A stretch of DNA of 62,643 nucleotides from SBBG01 sp033717875 (GCA_033717875.1 JADDKJ010000016.1:1-62643); one strand, 5' to 3'; shown: positions 8,552-17,675, numbered from the stretch's first letter. Made by a program: numbers and translations. Notes: generated by a model from the letters alone, not told the origin.

Positions 8552-10525
8552 TCAAATCACCCGCTCATTCCCCCCATCCACCGGCACCTGCGCCGCCGTG
8601 GTTTTGGCAAACAACGGACCGCACATTTCGGCGGCGAGTTCGGCCACGTCGCGGCTGGTGACTTCCACGCCCAGCACGTTGCGGCGCTTGTATTCCTCCA
8701 CGCTCAGACCGTAGTGCGCGGCGCGCGCCTTGAGGACTTCGTCGGTCCAGATGCCGGTGTCGAACACGGCATTGGGATGCAGGGAGTTGATGCGGATGCC
8801 GTCCTTGCCCCACTCCAGGGCGGCGACGCGCGCCAGTTGATTCAGGGCGGCCTTGGCGGCCGAGTAGGCCACGGCCCCCGGCCCGGGTGCGGGGACGTTC
8901 TTGGAGCCCATGACCACGACGCGCCCGCCCCTGGGGGCGCGCTTGAGCAGCGGATGCGCCTCGCGCATCAGGATCAGATTGGCGTCGAGATTGATGCTCA
9001 TGACCTTGCGCCATTCCTCTGTTGGCAGGGACTCGATGCGGCAACCCGGCGGGAAGATGCCGGCGTTGAGGATCAGCATGTCCAGGCCGCCGAAGGCGCG
9101 CACACAGGCCTCCAGCACGTCGGTGATCTGCGCCTCGTCGGTGACATCGCACACCCGGCCGAGAAAGCCGGGCCGCTTGTGCAAGGTCGAGACAGCGGGA
9201 TTGATGTCCAGCCCGACCACCGCCGCACCGCGCGCGAGCAGGGCATCGACACAAGCCTTGCCGATGCCGGAGGCGGCGCCGGTGACCAGGGCGATCTCGC
9301 CGGTGAACTGCGGCGGCTTGCCACCCTTGCGCAGCTTGGCCTGCTCCAGATCCCAGTATTCCATGTCGAAGATGTCGCGGGCGGACAGCGCCCGCCAGCC
9401 GCCCAGCGCCGTTGCGCGCAGGATGACTTCGATGGTGTGCTGGTAGATATCTCTGACAATCGCGGCGTCTTTGGCGGTGCGTCCTACGCAACACAGGCCC
9501 AGCGCGGGATCGAGAATCACGCGCGGCGCGGGGTCGAGCATGGTCTTGGGTTCGCGCGCGGCGGACGCGTGTTCGTCGAAATAATGTTTGTAGGCCGCCG
9601 CATAAGAGGCGACATCGCGACCGAGCAACGGCAGGCGTTTGGTGCGGATGACATGATCGGGCGTGGCCGGGCCTTGCTGCGAAATCACCGCCACATCGTC
9701 ACGGCGGGCAAAGGCCAGGCTCTGCGAACCGGCATCGACGGACAAGACCACCGGGAATCCCGCAACGTCGGAAACATCGCGGCGCAAGTGGGCGATCTCC
9801 TCGCGCTGCGGCTTGGGTGAAGCCACGGCGACCGGCGCGGGCAGTTCCCACGCGTCCTGCTCGGCGAGATAACGCTCGGCGCGCGATACGAGGTCGATCA
9901 TGCGCTCATAGCAAACCCGCGCCGTCTCGCCGAAAGAAAATATGCCGTGGTTCATCAATACCATGCCGATGGTGTTCTCATGTACCTGTCGCGCGAACTC
10001 GATGGCGCATAACCGCGCCAGGTCGAAGCCCGGCATGATGTAGGGGATGATGACCACGCTATCGCCGTAAATCGCCTTGATGCGCTCCAGGCCGCCTTCG
10101 GTATTGGTGATGGTCACCACGGCATCGGCATGGGTGTGATCCACATACTTGTAGGGAAGAATGGCGTGGAGGATGGTCTCGACCGAGGGCGTGGGCGCGG
10201 AGGCGCGCGTCATGTGCGTGACCAGCTCGTTCACCATCTGCGGATCGGACAGGGTTTCGAGCCTGGCCAGCGCCAGCATGTGATTCAATCGCACCGGCGA
10301 GAATCCCGCCGCCTCGATGGTCTCCAGATCCCAGCCGCTGCCCTTCACGTATAGCAGGGTCTCGTCCTCGCCGAGGATATTTTTTTCGATGACTTTCACC
10401 GAGGTATTGCCGCCGCCATGCAACACCAGCGTCGTGTCGCGCCCCAGCAGGCGCGAGGTGTAGACGCGCAGACCCAAATCGCCTGAATATTGGCTGGCTT
10501 CCTGGTCATTCCAAAGGCTGTGCAT
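8552..10525 (-). CDS. Bifunctional aldolase / short-chain dehydrogenase
   Basis: A 657-residue two-domain enzyme. The N-terminal class II aldolase/adducin domain shows GGGNTS and a metal-binding YVDHTHADAV. The C-terminal SDR domain shows the nucleotide-binding ALVTGAASGIGKA and the catalytic YSAAKAAL, ending in PVDGGN typical of SDRs. Such fusions act on sugar phosphates: a rhamnulose- or fuculose-1-phosphate-type aldol cleavage coupled to oxidation of the aldehyde product. The exact substrate is unknown. ATG 10525 has GGGAGAA 4 bases upstream. It stands alone and is divergent from rarA. Confidence 0.9.
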   Translation of the reverse strand: MHSLWNDQEASQYSGDLGLRVYTSRLLGRDTTLVLHGGGNTSVKVIEKNILGEDETLLYVKGSGWDLETIEAAGFSPVRLNHMLALARLETLSDPQMVNELVTHMTRASAPTPSVETILHAILPYKYVDHTHADAVVTITNTEGGLERIKAIYGDSVVIIPYIMPGFDLARLCAIEFARQVHENTIGMVLMNHGIFSFGETARVCYERMIDLVSRAERYLAEQDAWELPAPVAVASPKPQREEIAHLRRDVSDVAGFPVVLSVDAGSQSLAFARRDDVAVISQQGPATPDHVIRTKRLPLLGRDVASYAAAYKHYFDEHASAAREPKTMLDPAPRVILDPALGLCCVGRTAKDAAIVRDIYQHTIEVILRATALGGWRALSARDIFDMEYWDLEQAKLRKGGKPPQFTGEIALVTGAASGIGKACVDALLARGAAVVGLDINPAVSTLHKRPGFLGRVCDVTDEAQITDVLEACVRAFGGLDMLILNAGIFPPGCRIESLPTEEWRKVMSINLDANLILMREAHPLLKRAPRGGRVVVMGSKNVPAPGPGAVAYSAAKAALNQLARVAALEWGKDGIRINSLHPNAVFDTGIWTDEVLKARAAHYGLSVEEYKRRNVLGVEVTSRDVAELAAEMCGPLFAKTTAAQVPVDGGNERVI

Positions 10526-10590
10526 GATTTCTCCCGAAATGCGATATTCAGATAGCTGTATTGTAAGGGAAAGACGGTGCTCGGTTGTTG

Positions 10591-10596
10591 TATAAT
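10591..10596 (+). promoter_or_regulatory. Candidate -10 box for rarA
   Basis: A perfect TATAAT lies 58 bases before the chosen rarA start. No good -35 is found at 16-18 bases; TTGTAA at 10561 is 24 bases away, so this is a weak prediction. Confidence 0.3.
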
Positions 10597-10653
10597 TCGT
10601 ATGGCATTTTTGTAAAAGCATGCCGCGCACACTCACCTACCGAGTCCCGAGAA

Positions 10654-11988
10654 TTGAAACGCGATATCCACAGCCCCACCGGAATCGACAGCCAGCCCCT
10701 CGCCGACCGTATGCGCCCCGGCCGGCTGGAAGACTTTTCCGGCCAGCCCCATCTGCTCGGCCCCGGCAAACCGCTGCGTCTGGCGATCGAGTCCGGCCGT
10801 TTGCACTCGATGGTGTTCTGGGGGCCGCCGGGGACGGGCAAGACCACCTTGGCGCGGCTGATCGCGCAGCGCGCCGAGGCGCAGTTTCTCACCCTGTCCG
10901 CCGTGCTCGCCGGAGTAAAGGAAATCCGCGCCGCCGTGGACAAGGCCAAGCAGGCGCGCCTGGAACACGGTCAGGGGACGGTACTGTTCGTCGACGAGGT
11001 GCACCGCTTCAACAAGGCGCAGCAGGACGCCTTTCTTCCCTATGTGGAAGACGGCACTTTCGTCTTCATCGGCGCCACCACCGAGAATCCCTCCTTCGAG
11101 CTCAACAACGCGCTGCTGTCGCGGGCGCGGGTGTATGTGCTGAAAAGCCTGCAAAGCGCCGATATCCGCCGCGTCATCGACCGCGCCCTGACAGACGCGG
11201 AGCGCGGCTTGGGCAGCCGCCCGCTCGACATCGCCGAGGAACTGCGCGACCGCATCGCCGCGGCCGCCGATGGCGATGCGCGCCGCGCGCTCAATTTTCT
11301 GGAAATGGTGTCCGATCTTGCCCAGCCGGAAGATGGCCGCGAAGTCGTCACCGAAGAGTTGCTCGATGAAGTGCTGTCGGGCGGGGTGCGCCGCTTCGAC
11401 AAGGGCGGCGAATATTTCTATGATCAGATCTCGGCGCTGCACAAGTCGGTGCGCGGTTCCGCCCCGGATGCGGCGCTGTACTGGCTGGCGCGCATGCTCG
11501 ACGGCGGTTGCGACCCGCTCTATCTGGCGCGGCGCATCGCGCGCATGGCGAGCGAGGACATCGGCAACGCCGACCCGCGCGCCCTGCAACTGGCGCTGAA
11601 CGCCTGGGATGTGCAGGAGCGGCTGGGCAGCCCCGAGGGCGAACTGGCGCTGGGGCAGGCGGTGGCATACCTGGCCTGCGCGCCCAAGAGCAACGCCGTC
11701 TATACAGCCTTCAATGCCGCCATGAACGACGCCCGCACATTCGGCACGATGGAAGTGCCGATGCACCTGCGCAACGCGCCCACCCGCCTGATGAAAGGCT
11801 TGGGCTACGGCCACGGCTACCGTTATGCGCATGATGAAACCGAGGGTTATGCGGCGGGAGAGAAATATTTTCCCGAGGAAATGGGTGAAAGACAGTATTA
11901 TTATCCCGTGGCGCGCGGGCTGGAGATCAAAATCGGCGAGAAGTTGTCAGAGCTGAGGAAGCGGGACAAAAACAATCAAAAATCCTGA
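10654..11988 (+). CDS. rarA: Replication-associated recombination protein A
   Basis: AAA+ clamp-loader-like ATPase (also called MgsA) that acts at stalled forks. It shows Walker A GPPGTGKT (residues 57-64), Walker B LFVDEVHRF (DEVH 114-117), sensor 1 GATTENPSFE and a C-terminal tetramerisation region (YHYPVARG-like ending). The start is TTG 10654 because homology (QPLADRMRPGRLEDFSGQ) begins just after it; the ATG inside that motif would cut the family N-terminus. The product is 444 residues, normal for RarA. The usual gammaproteobacterial neighbour lolA is absent upstream, while crcB and serS follow downstream. Confidence 0.95.
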   Translation: MKRDIHSPTGIDSQPLADRMRPGRLEDFSGQPHLLGPGKPLRLAIESGRLHSMVFWGPPGTGKTTLARLIAQRAEAQFLTLSAVLAGVKEIRAAVDKAKQARLEHGQGTVLFVDEVHRFNKAQQDAFLPYVEDGTFVFIGATTENPSFELNNALLSRARVYVLKSLQSADIRRVIDRALTDAERGLGSRPLDIAEELRDRIAAAADGDARRALNFLEMVSDLAQPEDGREVVTEELLDEVLSGGVRRFDKGGEYFYDQISALHKSVRGSAPDAALYWLARMLDGGCDPLYLARRIARMASEDIGNADPRALQLALNAWDVQERLGSPEGELALGQAVAYLACAPKSNAVYTAFNAAMNDARTFGTMEVPMHLRNAPTRLMKGLGYGHGYRYAHDETEGYAAGEKYFPEEMGERQYYYPVARGLEIKIGEKLSELRKRDKNNQKS

Positions 11989-11996
11989 TGCTTCCG

Positions 11997-12174
11997 TAGG
12001 TTCTGTTGACATTTTGGATCGTAGCGAGGGTACGCGGGGTGATCCCCGTCAAAGTGCACGGACTGGAAGGCGGCGAAGGCGTACTTGCGGTACGTTGAGG
12101 CGCCTGCAAGGAGTACGCTTTGAGGGGGATCACCCTGTGTGACCGCAGTAGATCCAAAATGTCAACAGAACCTA
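11997..12174. mobile_element. MITE with 24-bp perfect terminal inverted repeats
   Basis: A 178-bp non-coding unit. The left end begins TAGGTTCTGTTGACATTT (11997-12020) and the right end (12151-12174) is its exact inverse over 24 bases. A second inverted pair lies inside: GGGTGATCCCCGTCAAAG near the left and its complement with one mismatch near the right. The whole unit can therefore fold into one long hairpin. It sits 9 bases after the rarA stop. No transposase is present, so movement would need a partner in trans. Confidence 0.85.
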
Positions 12175-12238
12175 GGGGGCGTCGCACGCACCGCAATATC
12201 ACCCAGCAGGATAAAAAAACCTTTATGAGGGCAACGCA

Positions 12239-12739
12239 ATGAAACACGTCCGGCTTAAATTGTTGGCAAGCTGCGCAATGATTCTCATGCTTGGGGCCTG
12301 CGCCGCCCCTTTCAGAACATCGGGCGGCGTGGTGATGTTGTCCGGGCTCAAACCGGCAACCCCGGCTCCCGTCGAAACCGTGCAACTTTTTGTGACGCCG
12401 CCCAACACGTCCTATAAAAAAATCGCATTGGTCACCTCCAGCGTGCCCGTCTCCGGCAATTATGGGATCGCCCAGGCCGAAGCGGCGGCGCTGGAAGAAC
12501 TGAAGAAACAGGCGGCCAGCGCCGGCGCCGACGGTGTGATCGAGATCACGCGCGAGGTGCTGTCGGGAGACACGTTGATCTCAACCTCGGGCTGGGGCGG
12601 CACACCGTTCATCGCCGCACCAATGACCGATGCCCAGTTGCTGGCGCTGCGCACGCGTCCCACGCAGCAAACCACCTCGATCACCAGCTACTACACGATC
12701 AACTTCCGCGCCCAGGCCATCAAACTCGAAAGCAGATAA
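12239..12739 (+). CDS. Lipoprotein, YbjQ/DUF4156-like
   Basis: A 166-residue protein with a lipoprotein signal peptide (lipobox LGAC, Cys at residue 20), so it is probably membrane-anchored in the envelope. The mature part has a beta-alpha unit: KKIALVTSSVPVS, a long Ala/Glu/Lys helix (EAAALEELKKQAASAGADGVIEI) and a following strand. This is the shape of RcsF/YbjQ-like small envelope proteins. The function is unknown. It ends 2 bases before the crcB start, so the two are likely co-transcribed. The MITE lies directly upstream. Confidence 0.7.
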   Translation: MKHVRLKLLASCAMILMLGACAAPFRTSGGVVMLSGLKPATPAPVETVQLFVTPPNTSYKKIALVTSSVPVSGNYGIAQAEAAALEELKKQAASAGADGVIEITREVLSGDTLISTSGWGGTPFIAAPMTDAQLLALRTRPTQQTTSITSYYTINFRAQAIKLESR

Positions 12740-12741
12740 CC

Positions 12742-13122
12742 TTGAAACAGGTATTGGCGATTGCGGCAGGTGGCGCGCTGGGCTCGGCGCTGCGCTTCTG
12801 GATGTCGACCTGGGTGCATGGCATCGCCGGGCGCGGATTTCCCTATGGCACACTGACGGTGAATGTGCTCGGCTCGTTCGTGATGGGCCTGTTGTGCGTA
12901 CTGCTGATCGACAAATTCAATGTCAGTCTGGAATGGCGCGCGGCGCTGCTGACCGGCGTGCTCGGCGGCTTCACCACCTTTTCCAGCTTTTCCATGGAAA
13001 CCCTCACCCTGTTTGAAATGGGAGAGCCCTTCAAGGCGTCGCTGTATATCCTGCTCAGCATCGCTGTCTGTCTTGCCGCCACCTGGGTGGGCATGGTGGT
13101 CGCGCGGCAGATACCGTTATAA
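12742..13122 (+). CDS. crcB: Fluoride ion channel CrcB/FluC
   Basis: Four-helix membrane protein of 126 residues that dimerises to export fluoride. Family marks are the GGALGSALRFW start, NVLGSFVMG in helix 2 and the GGFTTFSSFS signature with the phenylalanine and threonine/serine pore residues. The start is TTG 12742, two bases after the lipoprotein stop. It lies between rarA and serS, a common position in this group. I see no fluoride riboswitch upstream. Confidence 0.93.
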   Translation: MKQVLAIAAGGALGSALRFWMSTWVHGIAGRGFPYGTLTVNVLGSFVMGLLCVLLIDKFNVSLEWRAALLTGVLGGFTTFSSFSMETLTLFEMGEPFKASLYILLSIAVCLAATWVGMVVARQIPL

Positions 13123-13150
13123 TTCTGCCAACCGCACATAAGGAACAATA

Positions 13151-14425
13151 ATGCTCGATCCGAAATTACTGCGCTCCCATCTCGACGAGACCGCCCGCCA
13201 ATTGGCGCGGCGCGGTTTTGCGCTCGACACTGAAAAATTCGCCGCGCTCGAAAGCGAACGCAAGCGATTGCAAATGCTGACCCAGGATCTGCAAAGCGAG
13301 CGCAACAGCTCCGCCAAGGCTGTAGGCAAGGCCAAGGCCGCCGGTGAAGACATCGCGCCGCTGCTCGCCGCCGTCGCCGATTTGGGCGACCGGCTTAAAG
13401 AGGCCGAAACACAGCTTGAGAAAATCCAGGCGGGATTCGACGCCATTTTGCTCGGCATCCCGAATATTCCACATGAGAGCGTGCCCGACGGCCGCGACGA
13501 GAACGATAATCTCGAAATACGCCGCTGGGGCGAACCGCCGCGTTTCGATTTCGACGCCAAGGATCATGTCGATCTGGGCGCGGCGAACGGCCTGCTTGAT
13601 TTCGAAACCGCCGCCAAGATCACGGGCAGCCGTTTCGCCGTGATGAGCGGCCCGCTCGCCCGCCTGCACCGCGCGCTGATCCAGTTCATGCTCGACCTGC
13701 ACACCCAGCAGCATGGTTACACGGAAACCTATGTACCCTATCTGGTCAACGCCGACAGCCTGCGCGGCACGGGGCAACTGCCGAAATTCGAGGAAGATCT
13801 GTTCGCGCTAAAGAGCGAGCAAAATTACTACCTCATCCCCACCGCCGAGGTGCCGGTCACCAACATCGTGCGCGACACGATCATCGATGCCGACTACCTG
13901 CCGCGCAAGTACGTCTGCCACACGCCGTGCTTCCGCAGCGAGGCCGGCTCTTATGGCAAGGACACGCGCGGCATGATCCGCCAGCACCAGTTCGAGAAAG
14001 TGGAGCTGGTGCAGATCGTGCGTCCCGAGGATTCCTGGGCGGCGCATGAACAACTCACCGCGCACGCCGAAACCGTGCTGCAAAAGCTTGGCCTGCCCTA
14101 CCGCGTCATGGCGCTGTGTACCGGCGACATGGGCTTCGCCTCCGCCAAGACCTACGATCTCGAGGTGTGGCTGCCCGGCCAGGGCAAATACCGCGAAATT
14201 TCCTCGTGCAGCAACTTCGCGGATTTCCAGGCGCGCCGCCTCCAGGCCCGCTGGCGCAATCCCGCCACCGGCAAGCCGGAGCTGGTGCATACGCTTAACG
14301 GCTCGGGCCTGGCGGTGGGACGCACCCTGGTGGCGATCATGGAAAACTATCAGGAAAACGATGGGCGCATTCGCGTTCCCGAAGCGCTGGGGCCTTATAT
14401 GGGCGGCCTAAGGGTCATTGGATAA
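13151..14425 (+). CDS. serS: Seryl-tRNA synthetase
   Basis: Class II synthetase of 424 residues that charges tRNA-Ser and tRNA-Sec. The N-terminal coiled-coil arm (about 25-100, rich in Lys, Glu and Gln) precedes the catalytic core, which shows motif 2 (CFRSEAGSYGKDTRGMIRQHQFEKVE) and motif 3 (LNGSGLAVGRTLVAIMENYQ). ATG 13151 has AAGGAAC just upstream. Family length and all motifs are intact. Confidence 0.97.
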   Translation: MLDPKLLRSHLDETARQLARRGFALDTEKFAALESERKRLQMLTQDLQSERNSSAKAVGKAKAAGEDIAPLLAAVADLGDRLKEAETQLEKIQAGFDAILLGIPNIPHESVPDGRDENDNLEIRRWGEPPRFDFDAKDHVDLGAANGLLDFETAAKITGSRFAVMSGPLARLHRALIQFMLDLHTQQHGYTETYVPYLVNADSLRGTGQLPKFEEDLFALKSEQNYYLIPTAEVPVTNIVRDTIIDADYLPRKYVCHTPCFRSEAGSYGKDTRGMIRQHQFEKVELVQIVRPEDSWAAHEQLTAHAETVLQKLGLPYRVMALCTGDMGFASAKTYDLEVWLPGQGKYREISSCSNFADFQARRLQARWRNPATGKPELVHTLNGSGLAVGRTLVAIMENYQENDGRIRVPEALGPYMGGLRVIG

Positions 14426-14427
14426 TT

Positions 14428-14485
14428 CGTAGGGTGCGCCATACGCACCCTTCATTTTTATGCGGTGCGTGAAACGCACCCTACG
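14428..14485. repeat. Inverted GTAGGGTGCG repeat between serS and cysG
   Basis: CGTAGGGTGCG (14428-14438) and CGCACCCTACG (14475-14485) pair, with inner complementary copies of GTGCG. This GTAGGGTGCG...GCACCCTAC form is a common dispersed palindromic repeat in proteobacteria. It could also act as a weak terminator for serS, but no T-run follows. Confidence 0.65.
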
Positions 14486-14495
14486 TCAAAGAAAC

Positions 14496-15893
14496 ATGGA
14501 CTTCCTGCCGGTATTTCTCAACATCAAAAATACATCCTGCCTGGTCGTCGGCGGTGGCGAGATCGCCGCGCGCAAGGTGCGGCTGTTGCTGCGCGCCGGG
14601 GCACAGGTCAGTGTGGTGTCACCGGAATTGAACGAGACGCTCGCCGAGCTGCGCGACGCCGGTAACATCCGGCACCGCGCCGCGCCGTTTCAGGACAGGG
14701 ATCTCACAGGCATGGCTTTGGCGATCGCGGCGACGGATGACACGGCAATCAATCAGCGGGTTTCTGAATTGGCAAGACAACGCGGCATCCCCGTCAATGT
14801 CGTCGATCACCCCGAACTGTGCAGCTTCGTCCTGCCCTCCATCATCGACCGCTCGCCGGTCATCGCCGCCATTTCCACCGGCGGCGCGTCGCCGGTGCTG
14901 GCGCGCCTGTTACGCGCACGGCTGGAAACGCTGATACCCGCCTCCTATGGCCGGCTGGCCGACATGGCCGGGCGCTTTCGTGATCAGGTCAAGCAACGTC
15001 TGCGAAACACCGCCGAGCGCCGCCGTTTCTGGGAAAAGGTTTTTCAAGGCCCCATCGCCGAGCTGGTCTACACAGGACGCGATGACGAGGCGAGCGCCGC
15101 CCTTCAGGCCGCATTAGACAACACGGACGAAACCGCCGCACTGGCGCGCGGCGAAGTCTACCTCGTCGGCGCCGGTCCCGGCGACCCCGACCTGCTCACC
15201 TTCCGCGCCCTGCGCCTGATGCAACAGGCCGATGTCGTGCTCTATGACCGCCTCGTGACACCGGCGATACTGGATCTGGTGCGGCGCGAGGCCGAGCGCA
15301 TCTATGTTGGCAAAAAGCGCGCCTTCCACACCCTGCGCCAGGAAGAAATCAATCAGGAACTGGTGCGCCTCGCCAAGCAGGGCAAGCGCGTGCTGCGCCT
15401 GAAGGGCGGCGATCCCTTCATCTTCGGCCGCGGCGGCGAAGAGATCGAAACCCTGGCCGAAGAAGGCATCCAGTTCCAGATCGTCCCCGGCATCACCGCC
15501 GCCTCCGGCTGCGCCAGCTACGCCGGCATCCCCCTCACCCATCGCGATTACGCTCAATCCGTGGTCTTCGTCACCGGTCATCTCAAAGACGGCACCATGG
15601 ACCTCAACTGGGCCAATCTGACACAACCCCAGCAAACCGTGGTCATCTACATGGGTCTGACCGGCCTCGATATCTTATGCCGGGAATTGATCCACCACGG
15701 CCTGCCCGCCGCCACGCCCATCGCCCTCATCCAGCAAGGCACCACTCCGCAACAGCGCGTGCTCACCGGCACACTGGAAACCCTGCCGGGCATTGTCGCC
15801 ACCACGGAGGTGCATGCCCCTACGCTGTTGATCGTCGGCGAGGTGGTCAGGCTGCATGGTAAGCTGGGGTGGTTTCAAGGAGACATAGCGTAA
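14496..15893 (+). CDS. cysG: Siroheme synthase CysG (multifunctional)
   Basis: A 465-residue fusion. The N-terminal dehydrogenase/ferrochelatase part (VVGGGEIAARKV; VDHPELCSFVLPSIIDRSPV; STGGASPVLARLLR) is followed by the SAM-dependent uroporphyrinogen III methyltransferase part (VYLVGAGPGDPDLLTFRAL; VLRLKGGDPFIFGRGGEE; ITAASGCASYAGIPLTHRDYA). It makes siroheme for sulfite or nitrite reductase. ATG 14496 starts the NAD-binding domain; the upstream in-frame ATG at 14460 would be translated from the repeat and is rejected. Confidence 0.95.
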   Translation: MDFLPVFLNIKNTSCLVVGGGEIAARKVRLLLRAGAQVSVVSPELNETLAELRDAGNIRHRAAPFQDRDLTGMALAIAATDDTAINQRVSELARQRGIPVNVVDHPELCSFVLPSIIDRSPVIAAISTGGASPVLARLLRARLETLIPASYGRLADMAGRFRDQVKQRLRNTAERRRFWEKVFQGPIAELVYTGRDDEASAALQAALDNTDETAALARGEVYLVGAGPGDPDLLTFRALRLMQQADVVLYDRLVTPAILDLVRREAERIYVGKKRAFHTLRQEEINQELVRLAKQGKRVLRLKGGDPFIFGRGGEEIETLAEEGIQFQIVPGITAASGCASYAGIPLTHRDYAQSVVFVTGHLKDGTMDLNWANLTQPQQTVVIYMGLTGLDILCRELIHHGLPAATPIALIQQGTTPQQRVLTGTLETLPGIVATTEVHAPTLLIVGEVVRLHGKLGWFQGDIA

Positions 15894-15946
15894 AAAATCG
15901 GTGATTCGTTGTCTCTCACAATAGGTGTCGCGCAGAGAATCAGCCC

Positions 15947-17104
15947 ATGAAGTATCCCAAACATCTTTTACTGCCGTTGTTTTTTTGTGTCTATGCCACC
16001 CACGCGGCGGCACATCAGGACACGGACGTACTGCGATACCCGCCCAACACCCCACAATTCTCCGCGCTGAATATCACCGTCATCAACCCCAGCCTTCGCC
16101 CCCTGAGCGAGCCGCTGCCCGGCCGCATTGCCTACGATGAAGAGCGTATCAGCCGTGTCGACGCATCCGTCGCCGGACGCGTCACCCGCATTGGTGCCAA
16201 GCCTGGGGACGCGGTATACAGGGGGCAGACGTTGCTGGAGCTGGATATGCCGGAACTGGGCGCGGCGCTTGACGATGTCGCCAAGGCCGATGCCGAGCTG
16301 GCGCAGTATCGCGCAGCCTACGAGCGCGCCCGGATGCTTTTCGAGCGGCAGATGATTCCCCACGCCCATCTGGGTGGATTCCAGTCGGAGCTGCACAGCG
16401 CCAAGATACACCGGCACTCCGAATTGCAGTCCATCGCGCGCCGAAATCTGGATCAGGCGTTGATGGATCTAGCCAAGGCGGAAGCGGCGTCACGCCGCGC
16501 CAGGATGCGCCTCGACAATCCACCCCAGAGCAACCAATTCCCTATTTTGCACGCCCCCGTCAGCGGGATCATCACCGAGCGCAACGTTAACCCTGGCATG
16601 CAGATCCACCCTGGCCTGTCCAAGCCGCTGTTTGTAATCAGCGACCCCACCCACCTCTGGATAACCGTTGAATTAACCGAGAGCGATCCCGGCAAACTGC
16701 GCACCGGGCAATCGGTGGCCGTGAGCGTTGAAGCCCATCCTGGTCAGATCTTCATGACGAAAGTAGAGAACATTATCGAAATCACGGACTCCACCCCACG
16801 CCGCACCCGGGCGCGAGTGATACTGGACAACCCCGAAGGCCACCTGAGACCAGAGATGCTTGCGCGGGTAACGCCGCTCGATGACAGCGGTCAGCCAGTA
16901 CTGATGGTGCCCACCAGCGCCTTGATAACGGAAGGAAAGCGCACCTTTGTGTTCGTGGAAACCGCCCCCGGCGAACTGCATAAAAGAACCGTGCAGCTTG
17001 GTTCACGAACGCGCGATTTCAGCGTTGTCGAAAGCGGACTGCATGCCGGAGACAGAGTCGCCATGAACGGCCGATTCAACTTGGCGACTACTTCTCGACC
17101 TTAG
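15947..17104 (+). CDS. RND efflux periplasmic adaptor (CzcB/CusB-like), orphan
   Basis: A 385-residue membrane-fusion protein with a signal peptide (LLLPLFFCVYATHAAA). A lipoyl-like half (GRVTRIGAKPGDAVYRGQTLLELDM), a long helical hairpin (about 100-190), the second lipoyl half (ILHAPVSGIITERNVNPGMQIHPG) and beta-barrel regions follow in order. Such proteins link an inner-membrane RND pump to an outer-membrane channel, often for heavy metals. Here no pump or channel gene is adjacent. It follows cysG by 53 bases and is followed by a convergent lipoprotein gene. Histidines are not clustered, so metal specificity cannot be read. Confidence 0.85.
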   Translation: MKYPKHLLLPLFFCVYATHAAAHQDTDVLRYPPNTPQFSALNITVINPSLRPLSEPLPGRIAYDEERISRVDASVAGRVTRIGAKPGDAVYRGQTLLELDMPELGAALDDVAKADAELAQYRAAYERARMLFERQMIPHAHLGGFQSELHSAKIHRHSELQSIARRNLDQALMDLAKAEAASRRARMRLDNPPQSNQFPILHAPVSGIITERNVNPGMQIHPGLSKPLFVISDPTHLWITVELTESDPGKLRTGQSVAVSVEAHPGQIFMTKVENIIEITDSTPRRTRARVILDNPEGHLRPEMLARVTPLDDSGQPVLMVPTSALITEGKRTFVFVETAPGELHKRTVQLGSRTRDFSVVESGLHAGDRVAMNGRFNLATTSRP

Positions 17105-17158
17105 CAGCCATTCGCAAGTTCCCTATTAAAGGGCTTTGACCCCTCTAATTTTGCTGCT

Positions 17159-17560
17159 TTACTGTTTCAAATCCACCCGAAATCCCATCAACCCAGGTTT
17201 GGGATGCTCGGGGCCGGGAACCTTGATTTCAAACTTGAAACCGAGAACTTCATCACCCCGCTGCCACGTCTTGCGGTCGAAGCTTACCCAGCTCTTATAT
17301 GCGTAGATGTCTTTCTTGAGGGTGACGTTGAGCGTGCTTTCAGCCTCTTGAGCAAGTGCGGAACCTTTGATCGCAGCAACTACGGGGATAGGTTTTCCCG
17401 CCGGGAAATAGAGGATGAAATCTCCGTTGGCCGGCGCATCGTTTCCAAATTCCACGACGGGAACCGTATCAAGCGTTTCCATCGTCGGTTTTTTCAGGTT
17501 CGCGCAGCCTCCCGTCACAAGCAATGCCGATGCTGCCAAGAAAACCAGAATCTTTTTCAT
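17159..17560 (-). CDS. Lipoprotein of unknown function
   Basis: A 133-residue protein with a clear lipobox (VTGGC, Cys at residue 19). The mature part is a small beta-rich domain: VPVVEFGNDAPANGDFILYFPAGKPIPVV, then KDIYAYKSWVSFDRKTWQ and a C-terminal FKFEIKVPGPEHPKPG. I do not recognise a named family. It is transcribed towards the adaptor gene and lies downstream of the rpoC terminator, so it is probably independent of the rpo operon. Confidence 0.7.
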   Translation of the reverse strand: MKKILVFLAASALLVTGGCANLKKPTMETLDTVPVVEFGNDAPANGDFILYFPAGKPIPVVAAIKGSALAQEAESTLNVTLKKDIYAYKSWVSFDRKTWQRGDEVLGFKFEIKVPGPEHPKPGLMGFRVDLKQ

Positions 17561-17636
17561 ACTCCCTCCGTTTCATCGTTGAAAATGCAGATTATCGAGC
17601 GAACCGTTCTGATGCAAACAAGCTTTTCATAACGGC

Positions 17637-17675
17637 ATAAAAAAACCCGCCCTCCAGCAAGGAAAGGCGGGTTTC
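17637..17675 (-). terminator. Intrinsic terminator after rpoC
   Basis: On the minus strand AAACCCGCC...GGCGGGTTT forms a GC-rich hairpin followed by a run of T (complement of 17638-17645), 22 bases after the rpoC stop. Confidence 0.92.

Noticed and set aside
8492..9820. 442-codon frame opposite the aldolase/dehydrogenase gene
   Set aside because: Shadow of the well-supported minus-strand enzyme.
10591..10596. Full sigma-70 promoter for rarA
   Set aside because: The -10 is perfect but no -35 lies at a workable distance; kept only as a weak -10 call.
12742..12742. Fluoride riboswitch before crcB
   Set aside because: crcB starts 2 bases after the lipoprotein gene, which leaves no room, and no matching motif lies upstream of that gene.
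14428..14485. Terminator of serS
   Set aside because: The hairpin lacks a T-run on either strand and matches a common dispersed repeat, so it is listed as a repeat.
15947..17104. Complete RND efflux operon
   Set aside because: Only the adaptor is there; no inner-membrane pump or outer-membrane channel follows.
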